32,740 nt of DNA from Clostridiales bacterium (GCA_015056305.1 SVGO01000013.1:1-32740); one strand, 5' to 3'; positions 22,942 to 30,704 are shown, counted from the first letter of the stretch. Numbers and translations: made by a program. The notes: generated by a model from the sequence alone, not told the origin.

Positions 22942-23433
22942 TCAGGCATCCTGCCTGGGTCTGACAACGATGCGCGTTCCTTCCACGCTGACGATCTCAA
23001 TGGGCCTATCTCGCTCGATAAACCCGCCCTCGGTGACGACATTGAGCCGCACGCCGTCGAAATCACCGATGCCAGCAGGACGCAGAACGCTGGTCGTGCG
23101 GCCCGTCTTGCCCACGAGCACCTGCATATCCTCGCGGGAATCGAGATCATCCTTTTCCTTAAGGAAGATCTCAGAATGATAATTCCCCTTGGCGGCAGAG
23201 CGCATCACCCAGGAAACCACAAGCGCCAGCAGCGCGATCACGACAAGCAGAATGACAATCGCCGTCAGCATGCCATGCGCAAGCGCCGCCATGATGACGC
23301 CTGCGCCGATGAGCACGATGCCGGAAATGCCGGGCAGACCAAAGCCCGGAAGGAATATCTCAAGAATCATCAGGCCGGCGCCCAGCAGCAGGCACAGCCC
23401 GATCGGAAGATTCGCAGTGATACTGGCAAACAT
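22942..23433 (-). CDS. nfeD: NfeD-family membrane protein
   Basis: A 163-residue short NfeD protein: after a few residues comes GLMILEIFLPGFGLPGISG, the family's first helix motif, then two more helices (about residues 40-70) and a C-terminal OB-fold domain (VLVGKTGRTTSVLRPAGIGD, GVRLNVVTEGGFIERDRPIE). The long form's N-terminal protease domain is absent. NfeD proteins are partners of flotillins/stomatins. AAAGGGGAG precedes ATG 23433; the upstream in-frame extension is rejected. The floA start follows 34 bases after its stop. Confidence 0.92.
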   Translation of the reverse strand: MFASITANLPIGLCLLLGAGLMILEIFLPGFGLPGISGIVLIGAGVIMAALAHGMLTAIVILLVVIALLALVVSWVMRSAAKGNYHSEIFLKEKDDLDSREDMQVLVGKTGRTTSVLRPAGIGDFDGVRLNVVTEGGFIERDRPIEIVSVEGTRIVVRPRQDA

Positions 23434-23462
23434 CTTCTCTCCCCTTTCTCTTCTGTATAAAC

Positions 23463-23490
23463 AGCATAACACAGGCAGACGGCTTGCGAA
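23463..23490 (-). promoter_or_regulatory. Weak candidate promoter of the nfeD-floA-LytTR operon
   Basis: On the minus strand TTCGCA (23485-23490) and TATGCT (23463-23468) at 16-base spacing, both imperfect. It fits the 69-base gap between the glycosylase and nfeD but is not a strong match. Confidence 0.35.
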
Positions 23491-23502
23491 AGGCTTTTCG
23501 TC

Positions 23503-24099
23503 TCAAATGTCCGTTTTTGCGTCTGAAATCTCGTGAAGCTTTTCAGCCAGCGCGCGCACATCCTGTTCATAGAGGTCTGTCAGCGAGCGGTTGTAAATCA
23601 GGCTCGCAGGATGATAGAGCGCAAAGAGCGGAAGCCCCGTCTCTCCTGCAGTGATGACTGTCCCATGCACGGCGCCGATGGTCTGCCTGCCGCCCGTCAC
23701 CGCGCCAAGCGGCACATTGCCCAGCGTAGCGATCATCTTTGGCCGGACTTCGGCGATCTCGCGCAGCAGCCACGGACGGAAGAGCGCGATCTCCTCGCGC
23801 GTGGGCGGCCTGTTGGATACGCGGCCCGTTTTTCCGATCTTCGTCGGACGGTATTTTACGGCATTGGAGATGTAAATCTCCTCACGCTTAAGGCCTGCCA
23901 GCTCCAGAAAGTGATCCAGATTTTTGCCTGCCTTGCCCACGAAAGGGCGGCCCTGCAGGCTCTCCTGCTCGCCCGGCGCTTCGCCGATGAGCATGAGCAC
24001 AGGTTTCTCCGGCCCTTCGCCAAAGACCAGCGCATTCTCCCTACCCGGCATCACGCCCGCAAGAAACGCGCGAAGATCCTGCTGATACGCTTTTCTCAT
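23503..24099 (-). CDS. Uracil-DNA glycosylase-family protein lacking the Fe-S cysteines
   Basis: A 198-residue protein of the family 4/5-type uracil-DNA glycosylase fold. Motif 1 is IGEAPGEQESLQGRPFVGKA and motif 2 is LYHPASLIYN, so the uracil pocket and catalytic loop are kept. The protein contains no cysteine at all: positions that hold the third and fourth cluster ligands in the neighbouring paralogue read NAVKYRP and LFRPW. It therefore cannot bind the usual [4Fe-4S] cluster. GGAGG precedes ATG 24099; an ATG at 24123 lacks one. It follows the paralogue by 20 bases. Activity on uracil is likely but its target may differ. Confidence 0.88.
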   Translation of the reverse strand: MRKAYQQDLRAFLAGVMPGRENALVFGEGPEKPVLMLIGEAPGEQESLQGRPFVGKAGKNLDHFLELAGLKREEIYISNAVKYRPTKIGKTGRVSNRPPTREEIALFRPWLLREIAEVRPKMIATLGNVPLGAVTGGRQTIGAVHGTVITAGETGLPLFALYHPASLIYNRSLTDLYEQDVRALAEKLHEISDAKTDI

Positions 24100-24119
24100 G
24101 TCTGTTCTTCCTCCATGGC

Positions 24120-24698
24120 TCATTGCATCCGGCTCTCGTAAACGCCGAGCTCTATCAGTTTATCCCGGATTGCCTTGAAATCCTCCCAGGCCGGGCGCTT
24201 TTTGTCCAGATCACGCAGGAGAGCCGCCGGATGGAATGTGGGCATGAACCACACGCCCTTTTTCAGCTGCCATACGCCGCGATCGCGCGTAATGCGCATG
24301 TGATCGCCCAGAAGCGCCCTCGTGGGCGTGGAACCCAGGCAGACAATCACCTTCGGACGCACCAGCGCCACCTGCTGGCGCAGGTAATCCATGCATGCGG
24401 CGCGCTCGTCTGGCTCCGGCACGCGGTTCTGCGGCGGACGGCATTTGACGATGTTGCAGATGTACACCTGATCGCGCGTCATGCCGATGGCGGCGAGCAT
24501 CTTGTCCAGAAGCTGCCCGGCGGCGCCGACAAACGGACGGCCGGTCAGGTCCTCCTGCTGGCCCGGGCCTTCGCCGATAAACATGAGGCTTGCATGCGGA
24601 TCGCCCTCGCCGAGAACGACATTCGTCCTCGTCTGGCAAAGCCTGCATTTCTCGCAGGCAAGCGTTTCCTGCGCAAGCGTCGGCCAGGATGTCTTCAT
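24120..24698 (-). CDS. Family 4 uracil-DNA glycosylase with [4Fe-4S] cluster ligands
   Basis: A 192-residue base-excision repair enzyme that removes uracil from DNA. Cys15, Cys18, Cys86 and Cys102 (CEKC, VKCRPP, RAACMD) form the cluster-ligand pattern of the family. Motif 1 is IGEGPGQQEDLTGRPFVGAA, motif 2 is FHPAALLRD. A TTG at 24725 could extend the frame, but AAAGGGG lies before ATG 24698. A terminator for the gene in front ends just upstream, so transcription here depends on read-through or a promoter I cannot identify. A cysteine-free paralogue follows. Confidence 0.94.
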   Translation of the reverse strand: MKTSWPTLAQETLACEKCRLCQTRTNVVLGEGDPHASLMFIGEGPGQQEDLTGRPFVGAAGQLLDKMLAAIGMTRDQVYICNIVKCRPPQNRVPEPDERAACMDYLRQQVALVRPKVIVCLGSTPTRALLGDHMRITRDRGVWQLKKGVWFMPTFHPAALLRDLDKKRPAWEDFKAIRDKLIELGVYESRMQ

Positions 24699-24721
24699 TC
24701 GTACCGCCCCTTTATCAGTTT

Positions 24722-24760
24722 GCAAAAACGCAGCTCCATCCCATCTGGAGGAAGCTGCGT
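24722..24760 (-). terminator. Terminator after the small membrane-protein gene
   Basis: On the minus strand ACGCAGCT (24753-24760 on the plus side) pairs with AGCTGCGT (about 24728-24735), with extra TCC/GGA pairs inside, then TTTTTG. The stem starts directly at the stop codon. Confidence 0.8.
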
Positions 24761-24978
24761 CATTTTTTCACGCTGTCCGTAATGATCACAGCGCCGGTGA
24801 TATTGTCCGTCAGATCAGCAAAGGTGACCGCCAGATCCTCCCTCAGCCAGGAATACAGGCTGCCGAGCATCAGCATGAGCACGACGATCGCAAGCGCCGC
24901 GCCTGCAGCGCCAAAGACGTCCATCACGCCAGCTGCCACGCGATAGCCAATCTGGCTCTTTGGCTTTTTCTTCTTCAT
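24760..24978 (-). CDS. Small single-pass membrane protein of unknown function
   Basis: A 72-residue protein: a lysine-rich start (MKKKKPKSQIGYR), one long hydrophobic helix (about residues 17-40, GAAGAALAIVVLMLMLGSLY) and an outside tail ending TDNITGAVIITDSVKK. GGAGG lies seven bases before ATG 24978; the ATG at 24984 is too close to the ribosome site. A consensus promoter (TTGACA-17-TACAAT) and a terminator frame it as a separate unit, which supports it being real. I do not recognise a family. Confidence 0.75.
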   Translation of the reverse strand: MKKKKPKSQIGYRVAAGVMDVFGAAGAALAIVVLMLMLGSLYSWLREDLAVTFADLTDNITGAVIITDSVKK

Positions 24979-25010
24979 GCCCATGCCTCCTTTCGCCAGT
25001 TGGTGTTTTC

Positions 25011-25039
25011 ATTGTACCCGATGGTCATACGGCTGTCAA
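25011..25039 (-). promoter_or_regulatory. Strong promoter of the small membrane-protein gene
   Basis: On the minus strand a perfect TTGACA (25034-25039) and TACAAT (25011-25016) are 17 bases apart, about 32 bases before the start codon. Confidence 0.82.
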
Positions 25040-25063
25040 GAGCGTGCGTTCTGCAGGGAATGC

Positions 25064-25582
25064 TTACAGATAATCCATCCATGCACCGTCCGTTTCTTCG
25101 CGTCCGGTGAGCGCACCATGATCGAGCAGATGCTCAAAGTCATGCTGGCGCAGCGCCTCATAGGTGACGATCGCCACAGAATTGGACAAATTCAGACTCC
25201 GCGCCCCCTCGACCATGGGGATGCGGATGCAGCGATCATAGACGCGCTCCAGCAGATTCTCCGGCAGACCGCGCGATTCACGGCCGAAGACGAGAAACAC
25301 ATCCTTGGGATAGGATACCTGCGCATAACTTCTGGGTGCTTTCGTGCTCGCATAGAAGAATTCCGCATCCGGATAGGTCTTGAGCACATCCGCAAAATCC
25401 GGATGCACGTGCACCTTCACCAGCGGCCAATAATCCAGCCCGGCGCGCTTGAGGTACTTATCCTCCAGCTTATAGCCAAGCGGCTCTACCAGATGCAGTT
25501 CACAGCCGGTTGCAGCGCAGGTTCTGGCGATGTTTCCAGTATTCTGGGGAATCTCGGGCTCAACAAGTACGATGTGGATCAT
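25064..25582 (-). CDS. trmL: tRNA (cytidine/uridine-34 2'-O)-methyltransferase TrmL
   Basis: A 172-residue SPOUT-class (trefoil-knot) methyltransferase starting MIHIVLVEPEIPQNTGNIAR. The family motifs are the N-GNIART opening, LVFGRESRGLPENLL (motif 2) and IPMVEGARSLNLSNSVAIV (motif 3, forming the S-adenosylmethionine knot). It methylates the ribose at the wobble base of certain leucine tRNAs. GGAGG precedes ATG 25582; an in-frame start at 25642 is rejected. It stands alone, divergent from the EamA transporter. Confidence 0.95.
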   Translation of the reverse strand: MIHIVLVEPEIPQNTGNIARTCAATGCELHLVEPLGYKLEDKYLKRAGLDYWPLVKVHVHPDFADVLKTYPDAEFFYASTKAPRSYAQVSYPKDVFLVFGRESRGLPENLLERVYDRCIRIPMVEGARSLNLSNSVAIVTYEALRQHDFEHLLDHGALTGREETDGAWMDYL

Positions 25583-25613
25583 GCTGCCTCCAGTTTCTAC
25601 GATATGATTTCCT

Positions 25614-25642
25614 ATTTTACCGCAAATCAAGCCCGCGCGCAA
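25614..25642 (-). promoter_or_regulatory. Promoter of trmL
   Basis: On the minus strand TTGCGC (25637-25642) and TAAAAT (25614-25619) with 17-base spacing, about 32 bases before the start. Confidence 0.55.
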
Positions 25643-25647
25643 GGCGC

Positions 25648-25676
25648 TTGACGCAGCAGAAAAAAACGGGTATCAT
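25648..25676 (+). promoter_or_regulatory. Promoter of the EamA transporter gene
   Basis: TTGACG (25648-25653) and TATCAT (25671-25676) with 17-base spacing, about 30 bases before the TTG start codon. It is back to back with the trmL promoter, the two -35 boxes separated by five bases. Confidence 0.7.
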
Positions 25677-25705
25677 GGACATGCTTATACAAAGGAGGAA
25701 TTCTC

Positions 25706-26599
25706 TTGTCCACGAAAACCCGCGGCATGCTCATGCTCGTCTTTGTCAACGTGATGTGGGGCCTGTCGTTCATCTTCTCCAAGACCGCACTCAGTGAAGG
25801 CATGCCGGCAATGACGCTGGCCTTCTGGCGCTATGTGCTCACCGCCGTAATGATGGTTCCCCTATGCCTGAAGACAGAGGGCGGCATTCGTCTGGGCAAA
25901 TGGGCGCCGCGGGCGCTGCTGACGACGCTGCTGGGCATCACAGTATATTTCTATTTTGAGTATTCCGGTCTGCTGCGCACGACTGCCTCTGCCGCGTCGC
26001 TGATTCTGGCATTGGTGCCGATGCTCACGCTGCTCTTTCGCGTGGTCTTCTGCCGCGAGCGCATCTCGCGCGTACGCTGGTTTGCCGTGGTGCTCTCACT
26101 CGTCGGCGCGTACTTTGTGATCATGACCGACGGCAGCGAAGGCGCAGGAACGCTTGCGGGCAATCTGCTGATGGTGTGCGCCTGCCTGTGCTGGACGGGC
26201 TACATCCTCACCACACCGCCGCTGATGGAAGCCTGCTCCTCCATGCGCGTATCCACCTGGCAGGCTGTCGCTGGCGCTGTGACACTCTGCCCTTTTGCAC
26301 TCGCCGAGAAGAGCGATTGGGTCAGCGTATCGCCCATGGCGTGGCTATGCATCTTCCTGCTGGCCGCCGTCTGCTCCGCACTATGCTATGTGCTTTACAA
26401 TGATGCGATCCGCTTTGTCGACACGCTGAGCGTTTCACTGACGATCAATCTCAACCCTGTGGCAGCCTGTATCGGCGGCGCGCTGCTGCTGGGCGAGACG
26501 ATGACCTCGCTTCAGCTCGCCGGCGGCATTGCGATCATCCTCTCCATGGTCGTCGACACGCTGGAAACCAGCGGCGTGCTTTCAAAAAAACGGGGTTGA
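25706..26599 (+). CDS. EamA/DMT-family transporter
   Basis: A 297-residue membrane protein with ten helices in two EamA repeats (about residues 5-140 and 150-290). The repeats open with VNVMWGLSFIFSKTALSEG and end in LGETMTSLQLAGGIAIILS, a typical EamA closing helix. The family exports or imports small metabolites such as amino acids; the substrate is not evident. The start is TTG at 25706, chosen because AAAGGAGGAA lies eight bases upstream and no ATG fits. Its stop codon lies inside the -35 box of the tyrS promoter. Confidence 0.9.
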   Translation: MSTKTRGMLMLVFVNVMWGLSFIFSKTALSEGMPAMTLAFWRYVLTAVMMVPLCLKTEGGIRLGKWAPRALLTTLLGITVYFYFEYSGLLRTTASAASLILALVPMLTLLFRVVFCRERISRVRWFAVVLSLVGAYFVIMTDGSEGAGTLAGNLLMVCACLCWTGYILTTPPLMEACSSMRVSTWQAVAGAVTLCPFALAEKSDWVSVSPMAWLCIFLLAAVCSALCYVLYNDAIRFVDTLSVSLTINLNPVAACIGGALLLGETMTSLQLAGGIAIILSMVVDTLETSGVLSKKRG

Positions 26600-26624
26600 C
26601 ATCCGCTTTTTCCCATCTTATAAT
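26596..26624 (+). promoter_or_regulatory. Consensus promoter of the T-box-tyrS unit
   Basis: A perfect TTGACA (26596-26601) and TATAAT (26619-26624) at 17 bases. The -35 overlaps the EamA stop codon (26597-26599). Transcription should start near 26631. Confidence 0.9.
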
Positions 26625-26630
26625 ACAAAA

Positions 26631-26891
26631 AGACGCGAAGATGGGAACAAGTACGTCTGCCCCACCTGAATCAGAGAGCTGCCGGCCGGTGCAAGGCAGT
26701 TTCAGCGGACAGATGGAATACATCCCGGAGCTCGGCCCCGAACAGCATCGCTCAGTAGGCCGCCGCCGGTACGCCGGATACAGCGTGAAGCCCGTGTTGG
26801 CGGGCAATGAGGAGGTTTTCCGCAAGGGAGCCTTAAACGGAAGTGGTACCGCGTAGTTTCACGCCTTCCAATTGTTTGGAGGGCGTTTTTC
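26631..26891 (+). promoter_or_regulatory. T-box riboswitch (tyrosine) controlling tyrS
   Basis: The leader contains the T-box sequence AAGTGGTACCGCG (26841-26853); its TGGT bulge would pair with the ACCA end of tRNA-Tyr. Upstream, stem I shows AGAGAG and the GGTG loop (about 26674-26690) and a specifier loop with AGTA on one side and GGAATACA on the other, so the specifier codon is UAC (26720-26722), a tyrosine codon. Downstream, ACGCCTTCCAA pairs with TTGGAGGGCGT followed by TTTTT (26861-26891), the terminator that competes with the antiterminator. Uncharged tRNA-Tyr should allow read-through into tyrS. Confidence 0.95.
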
Positions 26892-26934
26892 TTTTGCTCT
26901 CCTGCCCCAAATCTATTTTACGGAGGGAACAACC

Positions 26935-28167
26935 ATGGCTCAGCACATCCTCGACATCCTCAAGGACCGCGGCTTTATCGCCCAGGTCACCTACGAAGAG
27001 GACCTCTACAAGCAGCTTGAGAATCCGACTACCTTCTACGTCGGCTTCGACCCGACCGCCGATTCCCTGCACATCGGTCACTACATCCCGATCATGGCGA
27101 TGGCCCACATGCAGCGCGCCGGCCACAAGCCGATCGCCCTGATGGGCGGCGGCACCGCGATGATCGGCGATCCGTCCGGCAAGACCGACATGCGCAAGAT
27201 GATGACCGTCGAGACCATCGACAACAACGTCGCGCAGATCAAGCAGCAAATGGCCCGCTTCCTCGATTTCAGCGAAGGCCAGGCGATCATCGTCAACAAC
27301 GGCGACTGGCTGCGTCACCTGAACTTCATCGACTTCATGCGCGACATCGGCTCCACCTTCTCCGTCAACAAGATGCTGACCGCCGACTGCTACAAGGCCC
27401 GTATGGCGACGGAGAACGGCCTGAGCTTCCTGGAGTTCACGTACATGCTCATGCAGAGCTACGACTTCCTGGAGCTGTACAAGCGCTATGGCTGCCGTCT
27501 GCAGATGGGCGGCAACGATCAGTGGAGCAACATGCTCGGCGGCGCGGACCTCATCCGCCGCAAGGAGCAGACCAGCGCCTTTGCCTGCACGTTCCAGCTC
27601 CTGCTGACCCACGACGGCCGAAAGATGGGCAAGACCGAGAAGGGCGCGCTGTGGCTCTCCGCAGAGAAGACCAGTCCGTACGACTTCTATCAGTACTGGC
27701 GCAACATCGACGACAAGGACGTCGAAAAGTGTCTGGGTCTGCTGACCTTCCTGCCGATGGACGAGGTTCGCCGTCTTGGCGCGCTCGAGGGCAGCGAGAT
27801 CAACGAAGCCAAGAAGGTCCTCGCCTACGAGGTCACCAAGCTGGTGCACGGCGAAGAAGAGGCCATCAAGGCGCAGGAAGCTGCTGCGGCGCTCTTTGGC
27901 GGCGCTGGCATGGGCGGCTCCATCCCGACCACCGAGCTGACTCGCGAGGACCTGGCCAATGATGCCCGCGTGACCACGCTGCTGGCAATGAGCAAGATCG
28001 CGCCGTCCAACTCCGCTGCGCGTCGTCTGATTCAGGGCGGCGGCGTCGCAGTCAACGACGAGAAGATCACCGACGTGAACGCCTTGGTGACCGAGGACAT
28101 GTTCGGCGGCGACGGCCTGATGCTGCGCTCCGGCAAGAAGAAGTTCCACCTCTTCACCCTGAAGTAA
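26935..28167 (+). CDS. tyrS: Tyrosyl-tRNA synthetase
   Basis: A 410-residue class I synthetase of the TyrS bacterial type. The HIGH motif is at residues 46-49 (DSLHIGHY), the tyrosine-binding region includes [10 protein letters not shown] and [12 protein letters not shown], and the KMSKS-equivalent is KMGKT (230-234). The last 65 residues form an S4 RNA-binding domain ([20 protein letters not shown]). AGGGAACAACC precedes ATG 26935; the longer frame starting in the T-box terminator is rejected. Expression is controlled by the T-box. Codon use is strongly C/G-ending, in line with high expression. Confidence 0.98.
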   Translation: MAQHILDILKDRGFIAQVTYEEDLYKQLENPTTFYVGFDPTADSLHIGHYIPIMAMAHMQRAGHKPIALMGGGTAMIGDPSGKTDMRKMMTVETIDNNVAQIKQQMARFLDFSEGQAIIVNNGDWLRHLNFIDFMRDIGSTFSVNKMLTADCYKARMATENGLSFLEFTYMLMQSYDFLELYKRYGCRLQMGGNDQWSNMLGGADLIRRKEQTSAFACTFQLLLTHDGRKMGKTEKGALWLSAEKTSPYDFYQYWRNIDDKDVEKCLGLLTFLPMDEVRRLGALEGSEINEAKKVLAYEVTKLVHGEEEAIKAQEAAAALFGGAGMGGSIPTTELTREDLANDARVTTLLAMSKIAPSNSAARRLIQGGGVAVNDEKITDVNALVTEDMFGGDGLMLRSGKKKFHLFTLK

Positions 28168-28175
28168 TTCCACAA

Positions 28176-28216
28176 CACCGGCGACATGAACAAACGGCTC
28201 ATGCCGCCGGCTTTTT
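28176..28216 (+). terminator. Terminator of tyrS
   Basis: CCGGCG-CATGA (about 28178-28189) pairs with TCATG-CGCCGG (28199-28210) with an internal mismatch, followed by CTTTTTC. Confidence 0.85.
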
Positions 28217-28238
28217 CATCATCGGAAGGAAGCATATT

Positions 28239-28883
28239 ATGGCTGACCAGCTCTCCTACAAAACCCTGCGCGAAGAGAATTCTGCTGAATTCATCATCAA
28301 CAAATCCCGCTTCATCGGCTACGGCTGCCCCTGCCAGACCGAGGAGGAAGCGCTTGCCTTCCTCTCTCGTATCCGGCAGAAGCACAAGGACGCGACGCAC
28401 AACTGCTACGCGTACATCATCGGCCTGAACAGCGGCATCATGCGCTACAGCGACGACGGCGAACCCGGCGGCACAGCCGGTATGCCGATCATCGAGGTGA
28501 TGAAGGCGCGCGGCGTAGTCAACTGCGCCGTGGTTGTCACGCGCTATTTCGGCGGCATTCTGCTGGGCGCGGGCGGTTTGGTGCGCGCCTATGCCCAGGG
28601 CAGCAAGACTGCACTGGACGCTGCGGGCGTGGTTGTGATGGAAAAAAGCGCACGCTACATGATCGAGGTCGACTATTCCACCTGGCAGCGGTTGGAATAC
28701 TTCCTGAGGAGCGCGCCGGTGATCATCGAGCACAATGAATTCGGCGCAAGCGTCGTGTGCACGCTGATGGTGCGCGTCAAGGATGCGGAGAATCTTCTCA
28801 GCGAGATCACGAGAGTGACGGATGGCAAGGCGGAGACGCTTGAGGACGGAGAGCTCTACTACCCGTGGCCGGACGAGGAATGA
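28239..28883 (+). CDS. YigZ/IMPACT-family protein
   Basis: A 214-residue protein with the UPF0029 (IMPACT) N-terminal domain: INKSRFIGYGCPC, THNCYAYIIG, SDDGEPGGTAGMPI and VVVTRYFGGILLGAGGLVRAY are the diagnostic blocks. A second ferredoxin-like domain (about 135-205) completes the YigZ architecture. In eukaryotes IMPACT modulates the GCN2 stress kinase; the bacterial role is not settled. AAGGAAG precedes the ATG. It is followed by two bidirectional hairpins. Confidence 0.93.
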   Translation: MADQLSYKTLREENSAEFIINKSRFIGYGCPCQTEEEALAFLSRIRQKHKDATHNCYAYIIGLNSGIMRYSDDGEPGGTAGMPIIEVMKARGVVNCAVVVTRYFGGILLGAGGLVRAYAQGSKTALDAAGVVVMEKSARYMIEVDYSTWQRLEYFLRSAPVIIEHNEFGASVVCTLMVRVKDAENLLSEITRVTDGKAETLEDGELYYPWPDEE

Positions 28884-28983
28884 CGTTCGGGGACGTTAGG
28901 GCTGCCGCCCTAAAACCTGCCTGAGGGACATCGTCCCTCAGACTCCCTTCTTCGCTTCGCGGTGGTTATAAGATTTATAGCAT

Positions 28984-29013
28984 AAAGAGGCGCTCGCAAG
29001 CGAGCGTCTCTTT
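28984..29013. terminator. Bidirectional hairpin after the YigZ gene
   Basis: AAAGAGGCGCTCGC pairs with GCGAGCGTCTCTTT around AA, one wobble. T-rich end in both directions. Confidence 0.7.
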
Positions 29014-29045
29014 AGACTTTGGGTCTGTTTTGATTGGAGACATAG

Positions 29046-29082
29046 AAAAAGACTGCCACATCGTGTGACAGTCTTTCTTTTT
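29046..29082. terminator. Bidirectional terminator between the YigZ gene and oadA
   Basis: AAAGACTGCCACA (29048-29060) pairs with TGTGACAGTCTTT (29064-29076), one mismatch, with CTTTTT on the plus strand and TTTTTC on the minus strand. Confidence 0.82.
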
Positions 29083-29216
29083 GCCTATGCTTTAGCACCA
29101 CATAACCACTTATCTCCTGCTATGCCGGGCATCGGAGCGCCTGTTGCGCGAACGATGCCATTAGAAGCAAGGCGAAGCGTAGTGGGCACGGGCACAGCCC
29201 GCCAGCGGAACGCTGG

Positions 29217-30614
29217 TTAGACGGGCATGGTCTTGTTCTCGGCGTTGAGCATCGTGTTGTCGATCTTCAGCTGCTGAGACTGACGATACTGGAAGAACTT
29301 CGGAGCAACCTTCGGGAACAGGGCGTAAGACAGGACGTCCTCCTCCTGCGTGTAGTACTCACGGATCTCCTCGCGGTACTGATCCATTTCCGGCTTGAGC
29401 AGGTCGGCCGGGCGGCAGGTGATGACCTCAGCATCGCCAATGGCGAGCTTACGGACTTCCTCGTTCACCTCAGCCGGCAGACGGCCATATTCGCCCTTGA
29501 GCAGACCCTTGGACTCGTTCGGGAAGGTCTTATAGCGGCCAAACAGAACGTTCATAACGGCCTGGGTACCGACGATCTGAGAGGTCGGAGTGACCAGCGG
29601 CGGATAACCGAAGTCCTTACGGACGCGCGGAATCTCAGCCAAAACGTCATAGTACTTGTCCATGGCGTTGAACTGCTTGAGCTGGCCGATCATGTTGGAG
29701 AGCATGCCGCCCGGAACCTGATACTTCAGGGTGTTGGCGTCAACCGGCAGAACCTTCGCAGTGTCGCGCCAGCCATCCTTGCTCAGGCGGTCGGCAACCT
29801 TGCGGAAGTGCACAGCACACTCGCTCATCAGATCCATATCCAGACCGGTGTCATACTCAGTACCCCTGAGGGTAGCAACAAGAGACTCGGTCGCCGGCTG
29901 GGCAGTACCCTCAGCCAGCGGGGACAGCGCGGTATCCACGATATCGCAGCCCGCCTCGATGGCCTTGAGGATGGTCATCGCGCCGGTACCGGCGGTGTTG
30001 TGGGTATGCAGGTGGATCGGCAGCTTGGTGTTGGCCTTGAGCTTCTTGACGAGGCTGTAGGCGTCATACGGCAGCAGCAGGTTCGCCATGTCCTTGATGC
30101 AGATGGTGTCCGCACCCATGGCCTCGATTTCCTTGGCCAGCTTGACGAAATACTCCTCAGTATGCACCGGGCTGATCGTGTAGCTGACAGCGATCTCAGC
30201 GATGCCGCCGTACTTCTTGGTCGCCTTGACAGCCGCTTCCATGTTGCGCAGGTCATTCAGAGCGTCGAAGATACGGATGATCTCAATGCCGTTCTCAATG
30301 GCCTTCTTGACGAAAGCATCGACCACGTCGTCAGCATAGTGCTTGTAGCCCAGGATATTCTGGCCGCGCAGCAGCATCTGCAGCTTGGTGTTGGGCATCT
30401 TCGCCTTGAGCTGGCGCAGACGCTCCCACGGATCTTCGTTCAGGAAGCGCAGGCAGCTGTCAAACGTCGCGCCGCCCCAGCACTCCACAGAGTAATAGCC
30501 GATCTTATCGAGCTTATCGGCGACCGGCAGCATCTCGTCCAGGCGCATACGGGTCGCGGCCTGAGACTGATGCGCGTCGCGCAGAATGGTATCGGTGATA
30601 AGCACCTTGCCCAT
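29217..30614 (-). CDS. oadA: Oxaloacetate decarboxylase alpha subunit (carboxyltransferase)
   Basis: A 465-residue biotin-dependent carboxyltransferase. The N-terminal TIM barrel has TDTILRDAHQSQAATRM, the metal- and substrate-binding LRGQNILGYKHY, IKDMANLLLPYDA (the carbamylated-lysine loop) and HLHTHNTAGTGA, followed by the PYC/OadA conserved domain (GGMLSNMIGQLKQF). No biotin domain is fused; the carrier is encoded separately upstream. It transfers the carboxyl group of oxaloacetate (or a related acid) to biotin. AAGGAGG precedes the ATG. It is last in the operon. The exact substrate (oxaloacetate, or pyruvate/methylmalonyl-CoA-linked) cannot be fixed by reading. Confidence 0.93.
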   Translation of the reverse strand: MGKVLITDTILRDAHQSQAATRMRLDEMLPVADKLDKIGYYSVECWGGATFDSCLRFLNEDPWERLRQLKAKMPNTKLQMLLRGQNILGYKHYADDVVDAFVKKAIENGIEIIRIFDALNDLRNMEAAVKATKKYGGIAEIAVSYTISPVHTEEYFVKLAKEIEAMGADTICIKDMANLLLPYDAYSLVKKLKANTKLPIHLHTHNTAGTGAMTILKAIEAGCDIVDTALSPLAEGTAQPATESLVATLRGTEYDTGLDMDLMSECAVHFRKVADRLSKDGWRDTAKVLPVDANTLKYQVPGGMLSNMIGQLKQFNAMDKYYDVLAEIPRVRKDFGYPPLVTPTSQIVGTQAVMNVLFGRYKTFPNESKGLLKGEYGRLPAEVNEEVRKLAIGDAEVITCRPADLLKPEMDQYREEIREYYTQEEDVLSYALFPKVAPKFFQYRQSQQLKIDNTMLNAENKTMPV

Positions 30615-30661
30615 GTCTCATTTCCTCCTTAATACAGTCCGCTTATCAAGCGGGATCGCTC

Positions 30662-30685
30662 CCCTGCCGATCTTATCCGGCAGGG
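30662..30685 (-). repeat. Hairpin between oadB and oadA
   Basis: CCCTGCCG (30662-30669) pairs perfectly with CGGCAGGG (30678-30685) around eight bases, without a T tract. It probably tunes or protects the operon mRNA rather than ending it. Confidence 0.65.
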
Positions 30686-30704
30686 AAAGCGCAACTTGGT
30701 TGAA

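Larger units (their letters stand above)
28884..29216. other. 333-base noncoding region rich in hairpins
   Basis: No gene is supported here. In order it holds AGGGCTGCCGCCCT (about 28897-28910), TGAGGGAC-ATC-GTCCCTCA (about 28922-28940), two long bidirectional hairpins (28984-29013 and 29046-29082), then GGGCACAGCCC and CCAGCG-GAA-CGCTGG (29202-29216) directly against the oadA stop codon. The strings GCTTCGC (about 28957) and GCGAAGC (about 29172) are inverse copies flanking the middle part. It may be a short interspersed repeat cluster combined with terminators. Confidence 0.55.

Noticed and set aside
26833-28173. A 446-codon minus-strand frame opposite tyrS
   Set aside because: TyrS is unambiguous and has a T-box; the antisense frame reads valine/aspartate/leucine-rich filler without a start signal.
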